Below the pieces are notes generated by a model. The model saw only the letters and a program-made list of their open reading frames with translations. It searched no databases and was not told where the DNA came from. From the NCBI GenBank assembly GCA_041946965.1, contig JBHGBM010000025.1:62001-126000 (forward strand): a stretch of 64,000 nt of DNA, written 5' to 3'. Of this stretch, positions 51,800-60,587 are shown in pieces. Every line of letters begins with the position of its first letter. Positions within the stretch are counted from its first letter, which is position 1. The stretch is from JBHGBM01 sp041946965 (GTDB taxonomy: Bacteria > Acidobacteriota > Terriglobia > Bryobacterales > Bryobacteraceae). Both the position numbers and the translations under genes were made by a program.

Positions 51800-53080
51800 A
51801 TGTCAGGGAAAATTATGACCGGATTGCTGGCGCTGGCGGGCGCCGTCTTATGCCAGCCCGCGCGCACGGTGCGCTTGGACCATCGCGTATTCCCAGGCCT
51901 GCACGCCATGGACGGCAACTGGGCCGCGCTGCTTGTGGCGAGCGACGGCAAGGCTTACGTGGGTCTCACGTATCACGGCGGCAGCGGCCACCTGGTCTAC
52001 TATGATTCCAAGACGGACCGCACGCACGACGCCGGCGACCTGAATACCATGGCGGGGGAGGCATTCTCGCTCCGCGGGCCGCAGTCCAAGATCCACTCCA
52101 AGTTCGGCGAAGGCAAGGACGGCCGGATCTATTTCGCCACGCACGCCGGATACTGGTTCAACAAGGCCCGCGTGGGCGCGAAGGAGGGCTACCCCGGGTC
52201 GCACTGGATGGCCTACGATCCGAAGAGCGGCGTGGTGGAGAACTTCGGAATCGCGGCTTCCAACCAGGGAGTGAACACCGGCAACTACGACCCGCTGTTC
52301 CATCGCATCTACGGCCTCACCAACCCCAAGGCCGAATTCGTGTACTATGATGTGGCCGCGCGCCGGGCGGTGAACAAAGGCCGCATCAATAACTTCGAGT
52401 CCATCTGCCGCACCCTGGGCATCGACGGCCGGGGGAACGTTTACGGGAGTTACGGCGCGGGCCGCATCTTCAAGTACGATCCCCGCACCGACGTCATTAC
52501 CGAGCTTTCCGTCCAACTGCCGATCCGCGAGAAAGGCATTTCGCTGGGCCGCGATTACGACAAGTCGGAAACCGCATGGCGCACGGTGGTCTGGGACCGG
52601 CAGACCCGCAGGTTCTACGGCGTGGAGGAAAGCGCCTCCATCCTGTTCTCCTTCGATCCGGAGGCGGGCAAGGACGGCGAAATCCGCCGCCTGGGCCAAC
52701 TGTGCGTGCCGGGGTTCGAAGACCGGCGCGAGGTGCCCTATGCCACCCTGAGCCTGGCGCTGGGTCACGACCGCAAGCTCTACTACGCGGCCGCGGCGCG
52801 CGAGTTCGACTACGCATCGAGCGCCGGGCTGGGGACCTCCCACCTGCTCACTTACGATCTGAAGTCCGGCCGGACCGAAGACCTGGGCGAGATGCGGCTG
52901 GAGGACGGGCGCAGAGTCATCGGCACCAACGCCGCCGACACCGGGCCGGACGGCGCCCTTTATTTCGTGGGCGCCATCGAGGTGCGGCCGGAGCCGGGCA
53001 AACCGGTCGAGGCGGCCGAACGCAAGATCGGCGGCGCGCATTACCGGCTGGCGCTGCTCATTTATCGCCCGCGCCCGTAA
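51800..53080 (+). CDS. Secreted beta-propeller protein
   Basis: The 426-residue protein has a signal peptide (MSGKIMTGLLALAGAVLCQ) and a chain of beta-blade units: YVGLTYHGGSGHLVYYD, GRIYFATHAGYW, GNVYGSYGAGRIFKYDPRT, RKLYYAAAAREFDY and GALYFVGAIEV. This looks like a seven- or eight-bladed propeller of the NHL or lyase-associated type. No catalytic motif stands out. It lies 23 bp upstream of the tandem PL22-like genes in the same direction, so it probably belongs to the same oligosaccharide-use operon. ATG 51815 is another possible start. Confidence 0.75.
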   Translation: MSGKIMTGLLALAGAVLCQPARTVRLDHRVFPGLHAMDGNWAALLVASDGKAYVGLTYHGGSGHLVYYDSKTDRTHDAGDLNTMAGEAFSLRGPQSKIHSKFGEGKDGRIYFATHAGYWFNKARVGAKEGYPGSHWMAYDPKSGVVENFGIAASNQGVNTGNYDPLFHRIYGLTNPKAEFVYYDVAARRAVNKGRINNFESICRTLGIDGRGNVYGSYGAGRIFKYDPRTDVITELSVQLPIREKGISLGRDYDKSETAWRTVVWDRQTRRFYGVEESASILFSFDPEAGKDGEIRRLGQLCVPGFEDRREVPYATLSLALGHDRKLYYAAAAREFDYASSAGLGTSHLLTYDLKSGRTEDLGEMRLEDGRRVIGTNAADTGPDGALYFVGAIEVRPEPGKPVEAAERKIGGAHYRLALLIYRPRP

Positions 53081-53103
53081 AGGCACGTTTGACGGGAGAA
53101 AGA

Positions 53104-54279
53104 ATGGCGGATCTGAATCGGCGGGAGTTTTTCGGCGCCGCGGCGGCGCCCGCGGCGTTTGTGCCCAAAGCGGACCTGGGCAAAAAGGGAAAGGTCTATC
53201 CGGACCAGCGGCGCAAGTATCGCGATTCCCGCACCGGGCGCACCGTCTGGCAGATGACCGACACCCCCGGCCGCATCACCGTGGCCCAGTACGCCACCCA
53301 GCCCATGTCCACGCCGGACGGGCGCTGGCTGATTTACGGCTCCGACCGCGCCGGCGAGCCGGGGCAACTGAACCTCTACAAGCTCGATCTCAAGACGGGA
53401 ATCAGCGTTCAATTGACCGAGTCAACCCGCAACCTGACTTACCGGTGGTCGCACATCTCTCCCGATGGAAAGGAAGTCTATTACATCGAGGATAAGAACC
53501 TGCTCAAGGCGGTCAATATAGAAACACTGGAAGAGCGCGAGTTATGCCGGATGGAGAGTTGTTACCGGCCGCACCAGTTGACCGTAAGTCCCGATAACCG
53601 GTACGTCATCTGTCCGACTTTCCTGGAGGACAAAAGCGAAGACGATTTCCTGGTGAAGCAGGGCTTTCTGATCCGCAGCGCGCTGGTGGTGATCGACACG
53701 CGAACCGGCAAAACGCACCGCCTCTGCGACGGCAACACGCCCCGCACCCACGCGCAGTATTGCCCCGCCGACCCCAACCTGATCCTCTACTGCTATGGCG
53801 GGCCGTGGTGGTACGTCCAGCGCCTTTGGCTCATCCACGCCGATGGCAGCGGGAACCGCCCCATCTTCCTGCAAACCCACTTCGAAGGCGCGGGCCACGA
53901 ATTCTGGAGCCAGAACGGCAAGACCATTTACGTCTTCTGTAACGGCGGCCGCCAGCCGCAGGGGCTCTGGGCGGTGGACGCGGACGGCTCCAACGAACGC
54001 TGCGTGCTGGCCGGCTCGTGCACCGGGCACGGCACGGTCAACGCGCAGGAAGACCGCTTCGTGGCGACCGAAATCTACAACGATTTCAAGACCGGCCTGT
54101 GGATGTCGCGCAAAGGTTCGAACAAACCCGAGTTGCTGGTCCACACCGGGACCGACCCCTCCAAGTTCCCCCTGTACTCCGGCGCGAGCGCGCACCCCCG
54201 CTTCCTGCGGGACGGCAAGACCGTGGCGTTCAGCAGCGCGATGAGCGGATCCGGCGAAGTCTACCTGGTGGAGCTATGA
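53104..54279 (+). CDS. PL22-like oligogalacturonate lyase family protein, copy 1 (leader, two metal ligands lost)
   Basis: The 391-residue protein has a Tat-like leader (LNRREFFGAAAAPAAF) and a seven-bladed propeller like PL22 oligogalacturonate lyase: GRWLIYGSDRAG, THAQYCPADPNLILYCYGGPW, RLWLIHADGSGN, GHEFW (H265) and TGHGTVN (H309). In PL22 the metal is held by a His in blade 5 and by a QxxHxH motif near the end. Here that motif reads S359-G-A-S362-A-H364, so the Gln and first His are replaced. The fold is convincing but activity is doubtful. Its stop overlaps the start of copy 2 as ATGA. Confidence 0.82.
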   Translation: MADLNRREFFGAAAAPAAFVPKADLGKKGKVYPDQRRKYRDSRTGRTVWQMTDTPGRITVAQYATQPMSTPDGRWLIYGSDRAGEPGQLNLYKLDLKTGISVQLTESTRNLTYRWSHISPDGKEVYYIEDKNLLKAVNIETLEERELCRMESCYRPHQLTVSPDNRYVICPTFLEDKSEDDFLVKQGFLIRSALVVIDTRTGKTHRLCDGNTPRTHAQYCPADPNLILYCYGGPWWYVQRLWLIHADGSGNRPIFLQTHFEGAGHEFWSQNGKTIYVFCNGGRQPQGLWAVDADGSNERCVLAGSCTGHGTVNAQEDRFVATEIYNDFKTGLWMSRKGSNKPELLVHTGTDPSKFPLYSGASAHPRFLRDGKTVAFSSAMSGSGEVYLVEL

Positions 54280-55367
54280 AGGGCCAGGTCTATCCCGATC
54301 AGCGGCAAAAGTACAAAGATTCCCGCTCCGGCCGCACGGTCTGGCGCATGACCGTCACGCCCGGCCGCATGTCTCACGCGCAGTACTTTACGCAGCCCGC
54401 CGCTACGCCGGACGGGCGCTGGCTGATCTATGGCTCGGACCGCGGCAGCCCGCCCGGACAACTGAACCTTTTCAAGATGGATCTGCGCACCGGCGAAAGC
54501 GTGCAGTTGACCGGCTCGAACCGGGACCTGAAGCCGCGCTGGTCGCATCTCTCGCCCGACGGCAGGGAGGTGTATTTCATCGAGGATCGCAACCACGTCA
54601 GGGCGGTCGATGTCGAGACGTTGAAAGAGCGCGACATCTGCCGCATCGAAAGCTGCTTCCGGCCGCACCAGTTGGGCGTGAGCCCGGACAACCGCTTTCT
54701 CATCACCGGCGTTTTCCTGGAGGACAAGGACGAAGACAATTTCCTCATCGGGCAGGGCTTTCTGATCCGCAGCGCCCTGGTGGTGATCGATACGCGCACC
54801 GGCGCCGTGCGGAACCTGCTCGAAGGCAACACGCCGCGCACCCACGCGCAGTACTGCCCCGCCGATCCGAACCTGCTCTTCTACTGCTACGGCGGCCCGT
54901 GGTGGCGGGTACAGCGATTGTGGCTGATCCATGCCGATGGCACCGGCAATCGCCCCATCCTCAGGCAGACCAGCTTCGAGGGCATCGGGCACGAGTTCTG
55001 GAGCCAGGACGGCAAGACCATTTACGCCACCGTGAACGGCGGGCGGCAGCCGCAGGGACTCTGGGCGGTGGACGCGGACGGCGCCAACGAACGCTGCGTG
55101 CTCGCCGGCGCGTGCGTGGGCCACGGAACCGTCAACGCCGCCGAGGACCGGTTCGTCATCGACGAGTTGTACAACGACTGCAAGACCGGCTTATGGTTCT
55201 CACGCAAAGGGTCGATACAGCCGGAATTGTTGTGCCAGACCGGGGCCGACTGGTCCGGACAACCCCAGGAATCGCATCCCCACCCCCGATTCCTGCCGGA
55301 CGGCAAGACCGTCGCCTTCACCAGCTCCATGAGCGGATCGAGCGAGGTGTACCTCGTTGAGCTCTGA
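54276..55367 (+). CDS. PL22-like oligogalacturonate lyase, copy 2 (intact metal site, no leader)
   Basis: The 363-residue protein is a close paralogue of the preceding one along its whole length, but begins directly at the propeller (MKGQVYPDQRQKYKD) without a leader, so it is probably cytoplasmic. It keeps R214 (VQRLW), H239 (GHEFW), H283 (VGHGTVN) and the complete Q331-E-S-H334-P-H336 motif expected for the PL22 metal site. It would cleave short unsaturated or saturated galacturonate oligomers by beta-elimination. The next gene is a hexuronate-type MFS transporter with an 11-bp overlap, which supports this role. Confidence 0.87.
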   Translation: MKGQVYPDQRQKYKDSRSGRTVWRMTVTPGRMSHAQYFTQPAATPDGRWLIYGSDRGSPPGQLNLFKMDLRTGESVQLTGSNRDLKPRWSHLSPDGREVYFIEDRNHVRAVDVETLKERDICRIESCFRPHQLGVSPDNRFLITGVFLEDKDEDNFLIGQGFLIRSALVVIDTRTGAVRNLLEGNTPRTHAQYCPADPNLLFYCYGGPWWRVQRLWLIHADGTGNRPILRQTSFEGIGHEFWSQDGKTIYATVNGGRQPQGLWAVDADGANERCVLAGACVGHGTVNAAEDRFVIDELYNDCKTGLWFSRKGSIQPELLCQTGADWSGQPQESHPHPRFLPDGKTVAFTSSMSGSSEVYLVEL

Positions 55368-56568
55368 AGCGGCCCGGCTGCGCTGGTGGCTGGCCTGGAC
55401 GTTGTTTCTCTCCACCGCCATCAACTACATCCACCGCCAGACGCTCTCCGTGCTGGCTCCGGTGATTACGCGCGAGTTTCACCTGAGCGCCACCGAGTAC
55501 GCCTGGATCGTCTCGGCCTTTCAGATCGCTTACGCGGTGATGTGGGTGGGCGGGGGCGTGTTGCTGGATCTGATCGGCACGCGTCTGGGCCTGGCCGTGG
55601 CGGTGATCTGGTGGAGCGCCGCCCACATTCTGACCGGAATTGCGAACTCCGTGGCCGCGCTCGGCCTGTTCCGCGGACTGCTGGGCGTGGGCGAAGGATG
55701 CAACTGGCCGGGCGCCAACAAGGCGGTGGCGGAATCCTTTCCGGCGCGCGAGCGCGGCCTGGCCACCGCGCTTTACGACAGCGGCTCGAGCGTGGGGGCG
55801 ATCGTCGCCGCGCCGCTCATCTCGATGCTGGCGATTCACTTCGGCTGGCGATGGTCGTTCGCGTTGACCGGGTTGCTGGGCTTCGCCTGGCTGGCGTTGT
55901 GGCTGGCCGTCTCCCGCTCCGGCGGCCGTTCCCGCGGCGAATGGGTCCGCCCCGACGGCCGGCGCATGCTCTCGGTCCTGCGCATGCGGGAAGTCTGGGG
56001 CATCATGCTGGGCCGCTCCTTCACGGACCCGGTGTGGTGGTTCTACGTGTTCTGGGTGCCGAAATACTTCAGCGACAGCCGCGGCTTCAGCCTGCGCGAG
56101 ATCGGCATGTTCACGTGGATTCCTTTTGTCGCCGCGGCGGCGGGCAACTTCGCCGGCGGCTGGGCGTCCGGTTTCCTGATCCGCCGCGGAAAGCCGGTGC
56201 CCGCCGCCCGGAAGTGGGTATGCCTGGTGTCGTCGGCGCCCATGCTGGCCGGCATCTGGGTGGGGTTGGTGAGCGGTCCCTATGTCGCGCTGGCCCTGAT
56301 CAGCCTGGCGACGTTCGGCTATGCGGCCTGGTCCACCATGGGGCTGACGTTCTCGGCGGACCTGTTCCCCCCGGAACTGGTGGCAACCACCACCGGCCTC
56401 GGAGGCTTCGCCGCCGGGCTGGCCGGGACCTTATTCACCCTGGTTGTGGGCGTGCTCGTGGACCGCTTTTCCTACGTGCCGGCGTTCGCGGCGGCGGGAG
56501 CTCTGCCGCTGCTGGGGACGGCGAGCGTATGGCTGCTGATTGGAGACCGGGCGGGGGTGGGCAGGTAG
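55357..56568 (+). CDS. MFS transporter, ACS type (hexuronate-like)
   Basis: The 403-residue protein has 12 predicted membrane segments and the anion:cation symporter pattern: AINYIHRQTLSVLAPVI, SAFQIAYAVMWVGGGVLLDLIGTRLG, and RGLLGVGEGCNWPGANKAVAESFPARERGLATALYDSGSSVG. This matches ExuT/glucarate-type carriers, which bring in hexuronates with protons. The TTG start at 55357 has a GAGG 10 nt upstream and lies inside the end of the PL22 gene. It probably imports galacturonate or oligogalacturonate. Confidence 0.9.
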   Translation: MSSEAARLRWWLAWTLFLSTAINYIHRQTLSVLAPVITREFHLSATEYAWIVSAFQIAYAVMWVGGGVLLDLIGTRLGLAVAVIWWSAAHILTGIANSVAALGLFRGLLGVGEGCNWPGANKAVAESFPARERGLATALYDSGSSVGAIVAAPLISMLAIHFGWRWSFALTGLLGFAWLALWLAVSRSGGRSRGEWVRPDGRRMLSVLRMREVWGIMLGRSFTDPVWWFYVFWVPKYFSDSRGFSLREIGMFTWIPFVAAAAGNFAGGWASGFLIRRGKPVPAARKWVCLVSSAPMLAGIWVGLVSGPYVALALISLATFGYAAWSTMGLTFSADLFPPELVATTTGLGGFAAGLAGTLFTLVVGVLVDRFSYVPAFAAAGALPLLGTASVWLLIGDRAGVGR

Positions 56569-56697
56569 GGAGAGCGCGATCAGAAGGGGACCTCCGGGTG
56601 GTAGTTCCGGACCGGCGTTTCTCATTATACGGGACTCTATGTCCATGTGGATCACTTCCGGCCTAGCGACCATCCGTTCACCGACGCGGGATATGAT

Positions 56698-57976
56698 ATG
56701 ACAATGGCGAACATTCGGTACCAGGACATCTTTGTGCCCGGCGGGTTCCCACGCCATACGTACAACCCTCGTGTGGAGTTGCAGTTAGAAGCCAAGCTGG
56801 CGGAAGCGAAAGAGAACCTGTGCAAGCTTGTTACAGTAACGGGCCAGACCAAGTCCGGGAACCGTCCTCACCCGCAGGGTGTTTGCCCCCGAGGACTCTG
56901 TGTGGATCGACGGGGGCACCGTCTTGATAGAGGACGATTTTTGGCACCAGATCATCCAGCAGCTTGGCCTCTTCCAGTCAGAGGAGCGTGGCTCAAGCAA
57001 CACGCTGGAGGGCAAAGTGACTGGAAAGGGTACCGCGCAAACCAGTTTTATTTTTGCCAGAGGCGGCGCCGAAATCGGCGGTGAGGTTGGCGGCAGACGC
57101 GAATCGTCGAGAGTCAGCGAACAGACGCTCTCGTCGCGCGTCGTGGCGCTGAACGGGCTGCGTGGCTCGGCGGTACCACTTATAATTGACGATTTCCATT
57201 ACCTGCCAAGAGAGCTGCAAGGCAGCATCGTGCGGGCGCTCAAACCTCTTGTATTCGATGGTCTGCCGATCGTGATCATCGCGATTCCGCACAGGAGATA
57301 CGACGCGCTGAAGGTGGAGAGAGAGATGACCGGAAGGATTCATCCGGTCGACATTCCTGTATGGAGCGACTCTGAGCTGGAATTCATCTCAACACGAGGC
57401 TTCAAGCTTCTCAATTACACTCTGCCGGCCAGCAAGGGTAAGCGCTTAGCAACGGAATCTATCGGCAGTCCTCACCTGATGCAAGAGTTTTGTCGCGGTA
57501 TTTGCGGGGCCCTCTCAGTTGAACACGCAGGCGTGCTATCAGAACTGCACGTCACTGACGAGACTCTTGAATCGGTATTTGGTGACACCGCGGAGACGAT
57601 CGGTCGGCCGATTTTCGAAAAGCTCGCGCGCGGACCACGGCAACGAACTGATCGTGTCGAAAGGGCACTCAAGGATGGCCGGAGAGTCGACATTTACGAA
57701 CTCGTGCTCCACGCATTGGCCCACATCCGTCCGGGACTAGTAAGTGTGGAGTACGAGCAACTCCGCTCGGCCATACGTGACGTATCAGCCGCACAGATTC
57801 CGCAACTGCACGAGGTGGCCCGTGTGCTGAAGCATATGGCCTCAATCGCAGCTACCGACCAGAGCTCAACTCCCGTCATAGACTTCGAAGAGGAGGAGAA
57901 GAAGCTTCATATTACGGACCCTTTCTTTGCGTTCTATCTACGCTGGGGCGAGTTGTCCCGACCGACGGCGGCTTGA
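56698..57976 (+). pseudogene. Frameshifted P-loop ATPase gene (archaeal-type ATPase-like)
   Basis: Two frames together encode one ATPase of about 425 residues. Frame A, from ATG 56698, carries YQDIFVPGGFPRHTYNPR and the start of Walker A, VTVTGQTKSG. Coding then continues in another frame: VFAPEDSVWIDGGT, Walker B VPLIIDDFHYL, and the C-terminal HITDPFFAFYLRWG typical of archaeal-type ATPases. The break is at 56857-56863, where GGGAACC is read. Two extra A bases would restore SGKTVLTRRV, the expected Walker A Lys-Thr, in the correct frame. It is either a real 2-bp deletion that kills ATP binding or a sequencing error. GC content is visibly lower than in neighbours, which suggests acquisition by transfer. 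Confidence 0.72.
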
Positions 57977-58188
57977 TTCGACCACCTGGATGTATACGCG
58001 CTCGGTTCGTGCATCTGGCCAGTTCGGGCGGATTTCGGGGGACCCCACCCAACCCCAGCGTCTGATTATTCTCTCCGTCGCTGACGATAACCTCCTTCCT
58101 GAAACGTTGAAGCCGAGGTAGGCGACGCGATCGGCCCCACGCGGCCCCCGATATCCCCAGCGGTTTATGATCGTCAATTCGTAGCCTG
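57977..58188. other. Gap without convincing genes
   Basis: Between the ATPase stop and the toxin remnant, both strands were read. A minus-strand frame of 84 codons (57938-58192) covers it but overlaps the ATPase end and shows no recognisable family. A good AAGGAGG in it is not followed by a start codon. The segment appears to be decayed or noncoding, with lower GC than the flanks. Confidence 0.4.
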
Positions 58189-58491
58189 TCACCGAAACTG
58201 CTCCCCGAAACTGCCCAGAAGCCGCGGCAGTGGCACCTCATAAGGACTTATCCTCCGGTGAGTGGTAAGAGGCGCGTAAAAGACGAGAGATCGCGGAGGG
58301 TCGCGGTCTTGACGGGAGACAATGACAACGGGGCGCGTCTTGGCGGCGAGCCCCAGATCTGCCAGTCATATCTCACCGGGTTGGAGGTTCACCGGGGCGA
58401 GGACTGCCTGTTCGGCGGCGCGCGAGCGTGCGACATCAAGAACATCCTGATCGGCGAGTTCTATCACCTCGGTGATGTCGGGCGATTCCAT
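58189..58491 (-). pseudogene. MazF/PemK-like toxin remnant with in-frame TGA
   Basis: Minus-strand translation from ATG 58491 gives 41 residues ending in LQPGEI, then TGA at 58366-58368, then in the same frame LADLGLAAKTRPVVIVSRQD, PPRSLVFYAPLTTH and YEVPLPRL. This is the classic MazF/PemK N-terminal pattern, GEIWLADLG followed by KTRPVVIVSR, so the TGA stands where Trp (TGG) is expected. The toxin proper would start at GTG 58392. The frame ends at 58189 after about 70 toxin residues, short of the usual 105-115, so the C-terminus is also lost. The upstream 33 in-frame residues (MESPDITEVIELADQD and on) may be an antitoxin remnant or chance. The start is 9 bp after the stop of the HExxH protein gene. 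Confidence 0.72.
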
Positions 58492-58500
58492 ACTCTGCCC

Positions 58501-60486
58501 TTACCAGTCCTTGACGTTGATCCGGGCGTGACAGTTGAAGCCCTGCTGCTGCAACCCCGCCAGTCCCCGGCAGAATCTCGCGTAGCGCATCGGCATCGGC
58601 GCGCCTCCGCGGAACAGCGTCTGCAAGATGATGAAGCGCTGGTAGGTGATTTCCTTCGGGTAGTACATCGGACATTCGCGGACCGCGTCTTCGGCGCCCT
58701 TCGGCGACCCGCGGTCATGGTCCTTCAATGAGACCGCATGGCCCACCTCGTGGATGGCGATCTGCGTCTGCATCTGGCGTACAAGCGCCTCCCGCGCCGC
58801 CGGGTTTTGCAGGTTCTGGAGCGCCTGCTTCGGAAGCCACGGCGGAAAGCCGAATCCCGCCAGTTCCTGCGCTTCCGGTCCGGGTCCCGCCACCGCGGCA
58901 GAGAGCCAGCGGAACAGGTCCTCGATCTTCGCCCGGATGCGCGCCGGAAAGACCCTGCACACGTCGGCGTCCTTCGGCATCCGGCACTCGCCGCACTCCG
59001 TGTATCCCATGCTGGAGTTCGTGCCGCCCGGATCGGCGGGGTCCTCGGCGCCCGGCATCGCGACCACCCGAATCGCGTACTTCTTGCGCCCTTCGGCGTT
59101 GAAGTTGACTACGCGCGACTCCTCCCCATCGGCGCCCCCGGCGATCATGCTCTCGTCGATCTTATGCGCGGTGACGCCGCTTGCCTGAAGCCAGATCTCC
59201 GTGTTGAAGATCGCATCCGGATCGATGACGAAGATCTCCTTCACCTGCGGGTCGAGCCGCTTGTGGACCTTTTCCCCGCCCTCCAGCACGACAAGTCCCC
59301 GATACTCGTCGAAGAGCGTCAGGCCATCGCCCTTGCGATCCTGTCCCGCAACGGTCTCGTCATCGGCGTTCGCGTCTCCCGCGGCTTTCCTCGGCCGCTC
59401 CCAGGCGTCGGCGATCTTATTGTTGTCGTCGTCGCGCGGGATCGTCACCGAGTAGGTGTTCGCCGCCTTGTACAGGGCCTTCAACGACAACTCCGGCGCG
59501 CTTGCCCGGATCCTCCCCCATGCGCCGAAATCCGTGGCTTCAATATAGACGCTCGCTTCCGTGACCTTCTCTTTCGTGTAGGCTTTGTTTCCTTCCACAA
59601 CGATGCCGTCCGGCTGCTCGCCGGAGAAGCGCAGATCGTCCTTCGCGGAGCCGTTTTGCGGGAAGTTGCCGCAGCGCCCCTTGTGCTTCGTCACCTCTTC
59701 GAGGACGAAGTCGATCCGGTCCTTGCGCGCTTCCTCGCCGCCCTGCTTGGGCTGGATGCGGGCCGTGATACGGATCTTCGTGGAGGGGGAGAACCGGACG
59801 CCCGGCATGTCCTCTTGCGCGGGCGCGGGGAGCCACGAGTTGTACGACTCCTCCGTCTCCAGTACCATTTCCTCATCCAGTTTTTGCGTCGCGTTCAGCG
59901 TGACGTTCGCCGTGCCCGCGCACGAACCGTCGGCGGGGGCGAGCTTCAGCCGAAGCGTCTTCTGCACCGTCGACGCTTTCTGCAACTCCTCCTCGCGAAA
60001 AACGAACTCGGCCGCGGGCTGCCACTCGTTCGAAGGGCACACGCCGAAAAAGTCGGAATCGGGCGGATCCGCCGGCGAGTGTACCGGGATTTCGAGAACC
60101 CCGCCGCGCTCGGTTCGTCGAAATGTCGCATAAACCTGCCGGCTTATCTCCGGCACGCCGTTCAGGATTGCGCTGCGCGTCTCGTTGTCGCGCCGCCCTA
60201 TGCCGCTGCCCGTAGCCGCGGAGAGGAAGTATCGCCGGCTGTCCCCGGGCTCGATGTTCGCGAACGAGCAGCCCGGCGACCTGTCCACGTTCTGGATGAC
60301 GAGATCGCCGGCCGCCGGCGGGCGAAACGACGCCTCATAGCGATGTTCCTCGCTGATATTCATGCCGGGAATCCAGAACCGCGAATCCACCGTGATGCTG
60401 AAGCAGGTCCGTCCGTCGGCAGCCGCCGCCGGCAGCGCGAGGGAGAAGAGCAATACCCCGCACTGCGCCACATGCAGGGCAGGCAC
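58501..60486 (-). CDS. Secreted HExxH putative metalloprotease
   Basis: The 661-residue protein has a signal peptide (GVLLFSLALPAAAADG). A long N-terminal region of beta-rich repeats has several Cys residues. A calcium-binding-like segment DDDNNKIADAWE is followed by GDANADDE and GDGLTLFDEYRG, as in thrombospondin type-3 or EF-hand-like repeats. Near the C-terminus is a zinc motif, H579-E-V-G-H583 then AVSLKD and H590. A third His six residues after the HExxH is close to, but not identical with, the metzincin spacing of five. It is probably extracellular. The GTG start at 60486 is the first in front of the leader. Confidence 0.65.
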   Translation of the reverse strand: MPALHVAQCGVLLFSLALPAAAADGRTCFSITVDSRFWIPGMNISEEHRYEASFRPPAAGDLVIQNVDRSPGCSFANIEPGDSRRYFLSAATGSGIGRRDNETRSAILNGVPEISRQVYATFRRTERGGVLEIPVHSPADPPDSDFFGVCPSNEWQPAAEFVFREEELQKASTVQKTLRLKLAPADGSCAGTANVTLNATQKLDEEMVLETEESYNSWLPAPAQEDMPGVRFSPSTKIRITARIQPKQGGEEARKDRIDFVLEEVTKHKGRCGNFPQNGSAKDDLRFSGEQPDGIVVEGNKAYTKEKVTEASVYIEATDFGAWGRIRASAPELSLKALYKAANTYSVTIPRDDDNNKIADAWERPRKAAGDANADDETVAGQDRKGDGLTLFDEYRGLVVLEGGEKVHKRLDPQVKEIFVIDPDAIFNTEIWLQASGVTAHKIDESMIAGGADGEESRVVNFNAEGRKKYAIRVVAMPGAEDPADPGGTNSSMGYTECGECRMPKDADVCRVFPARIRAKIEDLFRWLSAAVAGPGPEAQELAGFGFPPWLPKQALQNLQNPAAREALVRQMQTQIAIHEVGHAVSLKDHDRGSPKGAEDAVRECPMYYPKEITYQRFIILQTLFRGGAPMPMRYARFCRGLAGLQQQGFNCHARINVKDW

Positions 60487-60587
60487 AGTAGCCGGCCTCA
60501 GTATAACAGACCCCGCCGCACGGCTGAACTCGGCTCACAAGCGGTTCCGCTTCCCGCATGCGGGCCAAGGGCGGTAACAATAGAGGA

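Noticed and set aside
57938..58192. An 84-codon minus-strand frame next to the ATPase remnant
   Set aside because: No family, no ribosome site at its start, and overlap with the conserved ATPase C-terminus. It may be decayed sequence.
58258..58731. A 157-codon plus-strand frame
   Set aside because: It is antisense to the toxin remnant and the end of the HExxH protein gene, both of which carry better supported motifs.
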